Positions 48,788-61,134 of a stretch of 64,000 nucleotides of DNA are shown piece after piece. The notes below the pieces were generated by a model. The model did not search any database. It was not told the origin of the DNA and saw only the letters and a program-made list of their open reading frames with translations. The DNA is from Syngnathus acus (Eukaryota > Chordata > Actinopteri > Syngnathiformes > Syngnathidae). Numbering within the stretch: the stretch's first letter is position 1; each line of letters starts with the position of its first letter. Made by a program: the position numbers and the translations under genes. Location: NCBI RefSeq assembly GCF_901709675.1, contig NC_051089.1:3756476-3820475 (forward strand), written 5' to 3'.

Positions 48788-48801
48788 GTCGCCATGGCAA
48801 T
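48788..48801. promoter_or_regulatory. Near-consensus RFX X-box
   Basis: GTCGCC-AT-GGCAAT has one deviation in the right half. It lies about 3.2 kb upstream of the ntrk3 start codon. Confidence 0.3.
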
Positions 48802-49607
48802 GCGACAGAGCCGTAAAAACGGCACCAAGTGAATTTAAAGTATGAAAAATGGATATTAAGCGTCGTGTAATTCTTCATCCTTTGTGTATTTTTGACAGAA
48901 CGTCTGAGGTGTTTTAGTAAGATGCCTGGGAAGTGTTTTACAATTTGACGCAGGAAATCTTTCCATTTGTGTGTCATAAATCGGATTGCAATCCAAAGCA
49001 ATTGGACATTGACAAGGATATCGGAAATGATTAGTCTTGATGTTAAGGGTTTGTTTTTTTTTGAGCTGGGATGAAAACAGCTAGCGCTTGAAGGTGCAGA
49101 AATGTGGAAAAGCATCAAAGCAATCCAGTGAAATGGCCTCATCATGTCGAACAGGAAGATACGTTCAAGAGCTCTTTGCCGGCCATTCACGAGGCCCGCT
49201 GCACTTACTGTGCGAGCGGCAAACCAGCGGCGACCTGACGGCGAATTATCCAACCTCAAAATGTCCAAATTAGCGCTAACGTGATTAAAGGAGACCATTA
49301 ATATTGAACTAGAACGGCGCCTGCAGGCCTTAAACATCGCCCCCCTCCTCTCCACTTCCCATTTGACCGGACTAGGTTTTTTTTTTTCCCTTCCCCAACT
49401 GAGCAAATGGCTCCGCGGTTAGCATGAACATGCTGAACTGCAGTTTTGGGCTGAGCATTAGCGGTTTGGAGAAGGAGGGGCATTTGTTCTATTCAATTAT
49501 CAGATAGAAAACCTGATAGAGGATGACTTCAAAACATCTAAGTGCTTAATGTAGCGCAGACCCCCCCCCCTCATTGGCCTCGGGTAAACAGAATGCTTTA
49601 ATGCCTG

Positions 49608-49700
49608 AGGTGCCAATAGTACACAAACTCTGTACTTCAGTAGAAGTCCAGATAGTTGTGCAAACAATATTTGGATCCATGAACACGAAGTACAAAAAAA
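49608..49700 (+). repeat. Fish dispersed repeat end (AAGTACAGATACTT type), second copy
   Basis: This reads GAGGTGCCAATAGTACACAA, then CTGTACTTCAGTAGAAGTCC, a diverged version of the same repeat start as at 30925. Confidence 0.4.
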
Positions 49701-51404
49701 AAAAAGTAATCATTTTAATCAGATAGTTTTATGTGTTCCTAGAATGTATTTTTGTTGCTTATTTAAAAGATGTCTACTTTTTTTTTGGCACATCATGTGG
49801 TCTTGTTTTTTTTAAACACATTGGGTTTTTTTCTTTAGATATTTTCAAGTTTTAAGTTTGACCTCGAAAATCTTGCACAATTTGCAGTTTAGCATTATTT
49901 ATTTATTTATTTAATTATAAGTTATATTATTTTTTAGGGGAAAAAAAGTCCCACCTGCAGCTTAGTTCATAGATATTACTAATTACTAAAAAAGTCTACA
50001 TAATGAAAACCTAAAAACATACTCATAAGCGCATCTAAAAAAAAAAAATAATCTGATTATACAATTTACAACACCTCAATCTGGTGTTTTTAAGGGTGCC
50101 TTAAGACAATGCATTCAACAAATAATATACAAAAAAAATTTATTAATATCAGTGTCGTGATTTTTTTTGCTTGAACGAGTTGCGTGCTCTCAGCCATAGT
50201 TGACTTTACATCTGTCATGTTTTTAAATCGCCCCGTCATCCGGGGAGGCTGAAAAGTCACCAGCTCATTTTGACAAAGGAGAAAGTACAGATTTCTTTCT
50301 TCAAACATAGTCCACAGAGACACCCGCTGCCTTCTTTATATCTTTTTGAATCAGAATGACAAAATTGATTTTTGAGGGGGGAGGTGGGGGGGGGGTCGAG
50401 GCAGGAAAAGGCAGATGGGAGGGGTCATTGATGGATAGATGAAGAGCGAGATAGAAACAAGGGCTGGAGATGAATATGCGGGCTGAGGGAAGAAGAAGAA
50501 GGGTGAGCGAGGGTCCGCCGGCAGAAAATAGAATGACTCCCCAATCAATTGTGCATTGGACGACCCCCCGTGGAACCGCGGCGGGGGGGGGCCTCCCTCT
50601 GCGGGGCCCGCCAAAGGAGGGGTCAAAATAGGCCAATACATTAGACAGTAAATGCCATTTACTGCTATGGAAACCTGGCTGGAGGTAGTCAACTTTGTAT
50701 TTATAGGCCACTTTTGCACCTCCCGCAGTTCCAGCCTTGTTTTTTCCGTCCGATGATTCTGGCGCCAGCGGTTGCCGCCCAGAAGATGGGCAAACCGATC
50801 AAAACGAGTCAAGGTTGCGTGTTCGCAGCTGTCAGATGCAATTAAGTCAGGCTTGATTGATTTTTGATCGCTTACAATTAACGATAAAACAAAGGGGGAG
50901 GGGACAGGTATTGATAAAGGCTTGAAGGAAACTGATTAGATCATTTCAATTAGCTGTCAGCGTAGTTGTTTAATGTTGATGACACGGACAGCCCTTTTTT
51001 TTTTTTTTTTAGGTAGACTAAAGGTTATTTATTAGGCGTCGGAATAATAGAACAAGAAATGAAGCGGTCTCAATCAATTCTATTTGTGTACTTCAGAGCA
51101 AAGATGGACAAAAAAAAAAAGGAAAGGTGGCCCTTTGAGTTGTAAATGAAATGTATTCCAAAATTCATTATGTCAGCTTTTTGTGTGTTCAAATAATAAT
51201 TTGGTTTGTAGTGTCAGAGTGCAAAGACATTTTCATTCCACATAGCCTGCGTCTGCTTCAAATTCTCACAATCCATCCTGACGCCTTCATGAGTTTTTTT
51301 GTTGACACCTAACGAGATTTGGGGATCTATTGTGAGGAAGGAAGCTCATCTTCTCCTCCCGCACGCTCTTTATCTCCAATCGGATGATGAATAATTAATT
51401 CCTT

Positions 51405-51600
51405 CAGCGGAGGGGGGTGTGGGGGGTGCAGACTCGCCATATTGTCTCGGCGAGAGAGACCGCTGTAGTGTCGCACGCCGCCATCCCACGGGAACGATCG
51501 GCGCACAAAAGCGGCGGAAGCGGGGCCCGGACTCGCCAGGGCGACAACAAACGGCGAGCGACTAATGCGCAGGGGAGGAGAAGACATGAGGGAAGGTTGC
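51405..51600. promoter_or_regulatory. Second CpG-rich block
   Basis: A CpG-dense patch (TCGCACGCCGCCATCCCACG, AAGCGGCGGAAGCGGGGCCC) in otherwise AT-rich upstream DNA. Function unknown. Confidence 0.25.
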
Positions 51601-52285
51601 AGGTAATGGCTCTTTGCGAGCTCTATTCATTAAACAGAGTGTCTGAACAATAGCGTACGTAATGCATCTGCTTTAAACATGCTGCATTATGTATGAGTCG
51701 AAAAAAAAAACGGATTTATATGCCGAGCGGGTTAAAGATTTAAACTGGTTGCCCAGGGACTTTGGAGGAGGAAGTGTGGGGGGTGTCATGTTGGGATGCT
51801 GATTAAAAGCCTCAATAAGAACAATAAAATATTCTCGCTGACCACATCTCAAGGAATTATTTCAAAATAAACTTTTGAAAGAAATGTATTTTTCATGCCG
51901 GCTGGAGGTAAAACGTCAATAAATATGCAGCGACTTGAGGGGCCACATGAGATGTGACCGAGGCCACGGCAAAATGTGAGTGAGGCTTATGTGGTCTGGA
52001 ATTCAAACAAAATGGATGATTCGAAACAAAATGGCCGACTTCCAGATCAATTTCAGATGGTTTTGCGCATTTTGGTACAATATGATGTTATTTATTTAAG
52101 ACTCTCTTTTATAATCTAGCTTTTAACTATTTATCAATGTAGGTTTCTTAACTTGTTTATCTAGTTGATAACTAATATTTATTTGACTAATTTACAGTAT
52201 TGTCAGTCTTTTATCACTATTTAATTCAACATGGTTCTTATAGTCTTTTTTTTTGGTCAGTAGGTCTTTTGTGCTCATGATTTTC

Positions 52286-52316
52286 TGTTTTTTATATATA
52301 TATATATATACATATA

Positions 52317-52351
<35 letters not shown>
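52286..52351 (+). repeat. (TA)n microsatellite with CATATA interruptions
   Basis: A TA run directly abutting hairpin MITE copy 1, consistent with TA-targeted insertion or slippage from the TA target. Confidence 0.9.
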
Positions 52352-52355
<4 letters not shown>

Positions 52356-52422
52356 TACCGTTCAAAAGTTTGGGGTCACAAAATTGTTTGGGTGACCCCA
52401 AACTTTTGAACGGTAGTGTATA
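52352..52422. mobile_element. Hairpin MITE, CACTACCGTTCAAAAGTTTG family, copy 1
   Basis: A perfect inverted repeat of about 28 bp (CACTACCGTTCAAAAGTTTG and onward) around a short AT-rich loop, set in a TA dinucleotide tract. This palindromic repeat is common in teleost genomes (established knowledge). Its loop reads opposite to copy 2. Confidence 0.8.
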
Positions 52423-52565
52423 TATTTATTTAGATAATTATCTTCTGTGTAAAAAATCTTATAATATATAGGTATATTTATATTCATAGATTTTTTATAA
52501 TCTTATACAAATATAAGATATAATTTATAATATTTAATTCATAATATTTTAATATAATAATATTT

Positions 52566-52634
52566 ACACTACCGTTCAAAAGTTTGGGGTCACCCAAACA
52601 ATTTTGTGACCCCAAACTTTTGAACGGTAGTGTA
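52566..52634. mobile_element. Hairpin MITE, CACTACCGTTCAAAAGTTTG family, copy 2
   Basis: The same palindromic element about 145 bp from copy 1, with its loop in the opposite orientation and TA on both sides. The pair flanks an AT-rich segment. Confidence 0.8.
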
Positions 52635-53262
52635 TATATACACTGTTGATGACATTTTAGCAATAGTTAGTTATTCACCTGTATTTTCTCTGCTCTGTTG
52701 CCTGCAGTCTCGATGGGGTTTCCCCAGGTCATAAGCCGCCCACCCACAAATGTTTTTGAAGAAATCCCAAGATGACAACGCAACAGCAGCGGTCGCGTCA
52801 GTCACAAGACGGCTCCCCCGGCTGCCGAGTTTATTCCCAAGTGTCTCGACTAAGCGCCACACCATTGTTGACCCGGATGAGTCACGACAGCGTCGCTGTT
52901 ACAAGTGTGTGCACTTGTGAACAATTTCCTCCTCAGAGGCAAACATACATGCATGGACACACGCAAGTGCTGCGCTTGTTTTCTTGTTGTCAAGAGACGG
53001 CAAAGTGGCTGACGGAGGACAAAATAACTTGATTACCATGATAAAGAGGGGGAAAAAAGTGACGGCAACAGTTGAAGTGAGTACTTTTGAACGGTAACAC
53101 GTCTCGAAAGGATTTACTTGGACTTAATGAGCTCACATTAGTCTTTTAATCTTATTTATTTGCCATATTATTGTGCTGTGAGTGTGTACAGTATAAAAGG
53201 GCTCAACAATGCCATACTATGATTATGGTTAATGTAATTAGTCTTCCAATTAATGCCATTAA

Positions 53263-53328
53263 TTATTATTATTATTATTATTTTCCTCACTTTTTTCAAT
53301 TATTATTATTATTATTATTATTATTATT
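53263..53328 (+). repeat. Two (ATT)n blocks
   Basis: ATT runs at about 53263-53283 and 53300-53328, separated by a short pyrimidine-rich spacer. Confidence 0.85.
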
Positions 53329-53798
53329 GTGGTTGGGCAGCCATTTAAACATGATTTTTCTATAACTATGATCACACTGCCCATGTTTGATTAATAAATA
53401 ATTAGGAGGAGAATCCATAGGCAACGTGCAAGCATGCATAAGTGAGTTCTGCATGTAATTGTCACCTCTAACTTTCACTTCTCAGTTTCCAGCCAAGTGA
53501 GCACATGTGCTTTACCGTGTTAATAAAATGTCACACAAGTCACATATTGTGCATGTGGTGTGATAAAAGGAGTCTAAAAAAAATCAACAACTTCCCATCC
53601 AGCAGCAACACCATAGCAACACGTAGCAGGATTAATTAGAATATGGTAAGTCATCGTCGCAGCAGCAATCGGCGGTGTGAGTTCCCACAAAAAGTCGAAG
53701 CCTCAAGCGAACACGGGCAAGACGGCACTCTTTTAAAAGAAAGGATGTCTTTTGTCACCGATTATTCAGGTTGGTGGCGTCATTAACTGCTTTTTACA

Positions 53799-54046
53799 GA
53801 TGTGTGAAGCGGTTGGGGTAAGAAGCAGCACCTCTAAATCTGAGACCAAAATTCTACGGGCATAATTATCTTGGGATGTTGTTTAGGAGTGAGAGAAGAA
53901 TGGAGCAGGAGCTCTATATTGAGAGAAGTCAAATGAGGTGGCTCGGGCATCTGTTTGAAATGCCTGCTGGATGCTGGTGAGGTGTTAAGGAAGACCCCGG
54001 GTCATGCTGGAGAGAAAACGCCCAAATGGATGGATGGATGGATGGA
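53799..54046 (+). mobile_element. Rex3/RTE-type LINE 3' remnant with (TGGA)n tail
   Basis: Translated pieces match the C-terminal part of Rex3-like RT ORFs: MCEAVGVRSSTSKSE near 53800, NYLGMLFRSERRMEQE near 53865, and IERSQMRWLGHLFEMPAG near 53920. They lie in different frames and the sequence between them is lost, so the copy is dead. It ends in a GGATGGATGG tail, as Rex3 elements do. Confidence 0.75.
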
Positions 54047-56149
54047 GTCATGAAGTTAGTCAGAGACCTCATATGCCCTCCTGCCATTCTCTATCTCATT
54101 AGCATAATTCTGCTTTAATCAGCACCTCCTCTTTCACTTCCACTGCAGCAAAGATCTGAAAATGACCCAAAACTTTGACGGTGCGTCCCCGTGCTCCCAA
54201 AGAAGGAGAGAGGTGCGGAGATATCCTAAGGATTTTGATCCCACTCCTCCTGCTTTTTGAAAAAGGAAAGACTTTGATGTACTGATGGCGCCATGCTCTA
54301 ATGAGGCGACGTGTGCGTGTGCCCCCGCCCGCCCGCCCGCCATCACAGAGTGAAGAAAACACACGCACGCACACACATAACTTTCCTGATGTTCTTACTT
54401 GGTTGGAGCCAGGCACCATCACAGAACTTGCTTTGCGGCGATGCATCGTTGCTTTCCATTATTTAAAGCTCCTCCTGTGGGTTATTTCAAAGCCTTCTGT
54501 TTATTTCCATTTGGCAAGGTGGCGTTTTCTTGGGTAACTGGCAAGAGGAAAAAAAAAATGGAAAGTTTGTTCAGTCATTGGAAAAAGAAAGCAAGACATT
54601 TTAATATTAAATAAATATTAAATGCACCAAAATGTGACTTATGAGGTTTTAGCCCAATGCCAGCAATATGTAGTATATTTATATTTTAAATTATTTATTT
54701 TAAATATTATATTTTTCATGGAAACAAATTTGTGAAATATTTAAGAAAATATTTTTTTTATTTTTAAAATTGCATTTGTAAAATATACGTTTTTTTTAAT
54801 TGCTTACAATAAAAATAACTAATCATTCAATTATGTAAATGAATAAAAGACAAAAATAATTGTATTTCAATGAACCAGTTTTAGAGATAAAAATGAATGC
54901 AACAAAAAAAAAACTCAACGGACCAACTGTGCCTACTCTTCATCTCGACTGTACATCTTCTGCAAATATATAGCAGCACATTTGAAGTGTGTGTGAGTGT
55001 GTGTGTGGTGGTTTGAAAACATTATCAGGCTGTGGACTACTTCAAGGACAAAACCCAAGGCCAGGACAAGAGGTCTGAAAGCCAGAAGAGCATTCATCTC
55101 ACATCACAATGTGAACCTTCAAACCAGTTAAGGCTTGCCCTCCTGCAGCAAATACAAACACACTGAAAAAACTTCCTTGCAGTCTTTTTAACACCAAACT
55201 TCTCACTATTGCCTTGAACGTGGAGAACGTCTCATACCAACCGCATGCTGAGATGCCGTGCAACTGTGGCCTTGATACATAAATTGAAGGGAAGAAATCA
55301 TGCGTGCTCAGCTGTTCCTCTGCAGCTCTCACACAGCGTTAGTAAAACATGTCCACTGAGTTGGACTGTGGTTAAGTGACTTCTAATTGTCCCTAAAAGT
55401 GTTCCGCTACTTAATGAGAATGGCCTATTATTGCAAAAGCGTGCCATGACGCTTAATATGCTCGTGTTACAGCGTGGAGAATTAAACGAGTCCAAAATGT
55501 AAGTGAATTCCAATTTACACATGATGCATAATTCATTCGGACCAATGGAGCGCATACAAAAGTTTTTCATGAATGTGCTTAATTAAGATTTAAAGCAATC
55601 GTTGCTAGGCTTTCACGCCATTGGAAAAAAATTCAATAATTATATGATATTGGCAGTAGCAAATTAAGTCTCGCCATTCATCGGGATATTTATTAATAAA
55701 AGAACATTTCTGTACTTTCAATTTTGGTGCCTTTTAGAAATAGACGAAGTGGCGACAGGTGTCTGGATGGTCGGGGATGACAAGTAAAGGCCACACGTAA
55801 ATTCTAAGAGGGAAGAAAATGTCCCACAATTGCTCCTAAGTCGCACAGCAGGGAAATGAAGTGTACTGAAAAGGAAAGTGAGTGGAAGTCTCCATTTCCC
55901 TGTCAAGATGAAAAGCACTTAAAGTGTGTGTGCCATTATGTGTGTGTGTCTATTTTCTCATTCCCCTTCCATCATTCCAAAGCAAACTTTTATCATCGCC
56001 AGGAAGCTCATGTGGCTTCATTCTCCGCTGGACGAGGAGCGCAGTGGCCTCTTTGTAATTCACCCGACCATCATACCTGCGGCCAGTTCATAGTTTGGGG
56101 TCTTTTGCAAATCAGTGAAGCCAAAAAGACAAAGTGAAATAATATCGAT

Positions 56150-57215
56150 ATTATTAGACAAATTCAGGAATTACAAGATCAGATATTACCAAACAATACA
56201 ATTACCACCCAGAAAAAGCCAGAAATAACAAAACTAAGAGTGTGGAGTGCCCCAAGGCTCAACCTTGGGTCTCTTTTATTTATACTAGCTCTCTCGCTCG
56301 GATCTATTTTTTGGTGTCTTCTTCCACTGTTATGGAGATTGTTTTGGATCCCCCATAGCGTGACAGCAAAATAAAATTTCCCAGCCCAAGCCAAATCATT
56401 GACAAAATTAAAAAGCTTAGGTGACATGAAGATGTCATGCTAGAGCGTCACGCCCACTTGTTTTGAATTTTTATTATTCAGCTGCCATGCCCATCAAAAT
56501 CAACAAAATGTGTCAAGAAGTTGACGCTGCTAACATTGAGTTTTCTTTCCCCTGACGACGGCAGCCATTTGTGTTCCGCCTCAGCCCGCCGTGACTCTGA
56601 CGGGATAAGCTAATCAGTGCTCGCCTCGGGGATTAAATTCCTTATCGTATCTGTACCACCCGCCAGGTTAAGTACGCCACCACAATTGTAACTTTTATTT
56701 TATTTTTTCTAAGAAAGCTTCATTTTTAATCAAGATTTGAGGAAGGACATAGTTACTTAATTGCTTTCTATTTTGGAGAAGGACCCAACCCTGCTGACTC
56801 ACATGCACAGACTTCAACAAGATATGACTCACAATAAGATTTGTAATCCTGGCTCAGCGATCAGAACGCTTGACCCGAATTAAATGACATTCAAACAAGT
56901 CAAAAGGAAACCATGCGCCAAAAAAAGTAAGCAACTTTTATGCTCGGATCAAACAACGCGCTAGCTGTTGGCATGTTTACGCATCGTCATTTCAAAAACA
57001 AACAAAAAAAAGACCCTAAATAATTCAAGGCAAGACAGAAATTACAAGGTGAGATATTACCAAACAAACACAAAAGAAAAATTATTAAAGACGAGCAATA
57101 AAAAAAAAACGACAAGACAAAACTGTGAATTATAGGACAGACATTGCGGTATAAAACACTAAATATCACAAGACATAAAGAAAAATTACAAAGGCAGACA
57201 AATCCAGAATTTTTT
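56150..57215. repeat. Scattered AATTACAAG..AGATATTACCAAACAA motif
   Basis: AATTACAAGATCAGATATTA at about 56170 recurs at about 57040 (AATTACAAGGTGAGATATTA), and shorter AATTAYA/ACAAGACA pieces continue to 57215. This looks like an old short-unit repeat. Confidence 0.4.
56236..56281 (+). mobile_element. Degraded LINE reverse-transcriptase fragment
   Basis: The plus strand translates as CGVPQGSTLGLFYLY, recognisable as the RT motif CGVPQGSTLGPLLF with a small deletion. No catalytic FADD is visible downstream. It is probably an old L2- or Rex1-type fragment. Confidence 0.5.
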
Positions 57216-57216
57216 C

Positions 57217-57243
57217 TCCATCCATCCATCCATCCATCCATCC
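57217..57243 (+). repeat. (CATC)n microsatellite
   Basis: Six to seven CATC units. Confidence 0.9.
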
Positions 57244-58497
57244 TTCTGGCTATCTACGTTATGTTATGTAGATGTGTGTTTTGTTGCTATGAAACCTGCT
57301 CTTGCCTCTGGCCGTCAATCAAGTAGTGATGTTGGATGTCATGGTAACAACATCCATCTGGCTGCCGGGACTCGGCCCAGCGGGCTTCTTGTCTTCCTTG
57401 TCCATGTTAATGTACGGATTACGCCGAAAACCACAAGAGATGGCTTTTGTTACCTACGAAAATTCCTAAAATGGCCGCATAGGGATGAGCGGATCGATAA
57501 GATCCAGTTAATGCTCTGACGTTAGCGTATATTTTTTTAAATATAATGTGGTCGTTTTTTTCTATCCATTGTGGTCTCCCTCCACATCGCGATGAAATTC
57601 AAGTAATTTATTTTGTCAATGATCACCGAACGACTAAATAAAATCGGTTTGTTTCCAATGTTCGCCACACGTGTTGCGTTGTCGTTCAACGTGCCACCTG
57701 AGCGTTCCTCCCAGATGAAATTGCAGTAGGACTGAACGAGCCGGGATGAAAATACCCCCTTCAGTGACTGCAAATGACTTTAGAGAGGCCCCTGACTTTG
57801 ACTGCAATATCAGAGCCAGCGACAAGTCTGAGCCGTAAGCTCTTGTGTTCTTTTAAACATGAACTACAGAAGACGCCCAGCTTGGCTCAACATGACTTAT
57901 GAGGCTTTACTCTAGCCATGGTGGCCAAACACCTCACAGTGTTGTGAAACATTATTCAAAACCCGAACCTGGTTTGTTTGAAACCGTATCCCGTCATTGA
58001 AACCCAAACCCAGTATTTCTGGTCATCAACCTCTGAACAAAACTGGCGAGACAATCAAAGCCAGTCAATATCATTTCCGTGTTCTGATAGTCCTCAGTCA
58101 TGAGTTCTGCTGGACCGCTTTGCCCGTGGTCACGACTGAACAAAGCTGTCTACTGGCGAGGCGCGCGACTCCTCTAAGTGACTTGAAGTCAGTCAAGCTT
58201 GGAAACATCCCCCTTTACTTTGATTCGCCCGCGACGGGACACAAATGGGGTTGTACTCGGTTATTTTCTCAAGGTCATTAGAGTGACTCCCCTCGCCTCT
58301 GTCGCGTCGATGCCAACCGCCCGGCTGTTGAACTGTCCGGTTGGCTGTCAGCGCCACACAATGGAAAGTGTCTCTTTTATTACGCGCACCCCTTTTCTTC
58401 CTCCTTGTCCTCCAAAGACTGCAGTACGACAGTTCCTGACAACTCTGCACCCCGGCGACCTGCCGGGTAATTGGTGGACACATGGTCATTGGGACTA

Positions 58498-58500
<3 letters not shown>

Positions 58501-58556
<56 letters not shown>
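58501..58556 (+). repeat. (GT)n microsatellite
   Basis: About 28 GT units. Confidence 0.95.
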
Positions 58557-58557
<1 letters not shown>

Positions 58558-58677
58558 TGTGTGTGGCGTGACTGTACAAATCTATCCGTCCAATCTTGAG
58601 CATTTTTTCTGTTGTCCTATGTTTATTTTGTTTTCGCTTGTCAATTATTTTACTGGTTCTTTTATATTTTATATATA

Positions 58678-58683
<6 letters not shown>

Positions 58684-58732
<49 letters not shown>
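58684..58732 (+). repeat. (TA)n microsatellite
   Basis: About 24 TA units, 130 bp from the GT run. Confidence 0.95.
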
Positions 58733-58736
<4 letters not shown>

Positions 58737-60661
58737 AGATATTTAGGTTGCATTGCATTTTTATTTTTTTGTTTGAAAATGGATATGAATATTCCTAAAG
58801 ACTGTTTACACTCTAATTACATAAAAATATAATGTGGTTTGGCAGTTTACTAGTTAATGGTTTTGATTTGGACCTGTGAGCTCGAATTTTCATGCCTGTT
58901 CGGTGATTAATGTACATAAAAATGATTGCGTCCAAATAAAGACGGCACTACATTAAATCGTTTTTCTCTGACCGATTTTGAAAAAATATGCCGCTGAATA
59001 ATTGATGAACGACACAAGCCATTTATCCGGGGACATGTAGATGATAAGAATAATCTGCCAAAAGTGTTCAGCTACTTTTTGGCAACCAAAAAAGTTTGGC
59101 GAGCTGTCGTAGCAGCTGGGCGAATGGATGATAGCGCAAACGCACTATCAGGGCGTCCATTTTAAGGCGCTAATGATCCAGCTATCGTGGCCTTTTTTTT
59201 TTAATATAAAATGCCCGCCACAACATTGTGGTGTGGTACGTGCGCAGTTTATGAGCGAGTTCCATTTATACGGTCGCAATCTAATTTGTACTTAACGGGC
59301 ACTTTATTCGGACCAGGTGGTGCTGCTTTAAACGCTAACAATTCTTTTAAACGGTATTTGGTGGAAAAAACGTTTTAAAGCGCTGCTGGAGACACTCAAT
59401 GGATGGAAGCTTTGAATTGTGCTGCGGATATCTAATGAGAGGTTTTTTTGGGCGTTTAAGTGGAGTTGACAGCTGTGACAAGTGCGACTCTCTCAAGTGT
59501 TAGTCACCACCGAACCTTTCATTTTGGCTCTCGCGTAAACGGGTTGATGGACGTGCCAAGGAGGCGGTCACAAAATGGCATCGGGTTTGCTCTACTGTAC
59601 TCGTTGTGTATTATATCCCGCTTGTCTTCAGCTTTTTCCCCGATCTCAAATTTCATTGTTGCAGCTATCATGCACCCGAGTTCCCCTCGTAGCATCTCCA
59701 AATTGAATTTAGAACTTCATACTGCCACGTTTCCCGGATTGCTCCATCTATTCTGTCTTAGGGGCGGGCAAACTTGACTTTTCTTTTGCACTTGGTGGAG
59801 AGGCCAGAGTGACTCTATTCACTTCAATGAAGTTTTTTTTTTCGTATCTGCATTTTGATGTTACCATGAATAAATTTGTTTGGACCAAATATTTTTACTG
59901 AGCTGTAAGCACCGATGAGGGATATTTTATGAGAAAGCCGGGCGCCACCAAGCAAAGTGTGACCTCTAACCACTCACACGAGTGTACATTACTGATATGA
60001 AGACAGTCCGAGGAAGTGACATGATTCATGGCTTGTTTATTCTCCATTAAATGCTCCTTTGCCTTTTATTTAACATTTTGCTGCCGAGGGATATTTGCCG
60101 CAATAAAAAATGATTCAGTTGGACCTTCTTAGTGATTAGAGGCCCATAAAATACTGCTAAATTCAACACTTTTTAATGATTTGCTTAAAAGCTGTTGAAT
60201 TAGTTTTTTTTAATGCCCTCATCGGAAATCTAACAAGGTGTAAGTTGATGTACCTTCCAGTGTTTTTTTTTTTTTTTTTGCAACATCTTGCGTAAAGAAA
60301 GCCGTACAACTCGATACAGCAGATTTAAAAGTTTAATCGGAATTGAGAGGCATGTTTTTCCAGTAAACGAGGGATGTTCCATTATAGGTGACCGGAGTAC
60401 GCTCCACTGTACACCAGTGAAATTTCCAATCACTATGAAATTTCCCCCCATGCACCAAAATGCAAATGGGGAAATCCATCAATCCAGCTTTTATAGTGTT
60501 TGTTCCGATGAGAGAGAGAGGCAGGTGAGCTGGACTCAATCCCAGATGACAGAGGCGGGATACAATCCCGACTGGTTGCCAGTCAATGTCATCGCATCTT
60601 TTAACTAAACATTATTACAGAGTACCGTTCAAAAAATAGAAGACGATTTATGCTACAGGCG

Positions 60662-60968
60662 CAGGGATGTCAAACATATTTTTTCTTGGGCCGTATTGGA
60701 GTCATAGTTTATTTAGAGGGCCATTATGTCTGTCAACCCAAATAAATGTATCAACGCCTCATATATCCAGTATAAGCTACAAAACAAAACAAATAACTCG
60801 TTTTCAAATCAGACTAGTACAAAATATTTTAAAAAAAATGTTTTTTAAAAGTAAACACAATTTGCAATTTAAGTAATGACATGAAATTGACGCATAATTT
60901 GTCTTTACGGGACACGTATGATGTGGTGGGCCATATCTGGCCCCCAGGCCTTATGTTTGACACCTATG
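60662..60968. mobile_element. Short hAT-like non-autonomous transposon
   Basis: A 307-bp element with terminal inverted repeats CAGGGATGTCAAACATA and its imperfect complement (GTTTGACACCTATG). The interior carries the phrases common in fish copies (GGGCCATTATG, CTGTCAACCCAAATAAATGT, GGCCATATCTGGCCCC). Flanks CTACAGGC and CTATAAGG may be a decayed 8-bp target duplication. Confidence 0.65.
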
Positions 60969-61112
60969 CTATAAGGTAAACATGTATAATGTCAACAACA
61001 ACTATAGTCGCCAGAGTCACTGTGAGACACAAAATTACACTGCGGCATGTGTTTATGCTTCATCGGACTGTTGCTCTTGTGTGACCGACCAATCCCGAGC
61101 GCATTGGATCAA

Positions 61113-61134
61113 CACACACACACACACACACACA
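61113..61134 (+). repeat. (CA)n microsatellite
   Basis: About 11 CA units. Confidence 0.9.

Noticed and set aside
58199-58798. A 199-codon plus-strand frame
   Set aside because: Much of it is translated (GT)n and (TA)n microsatellite. No domain is present.
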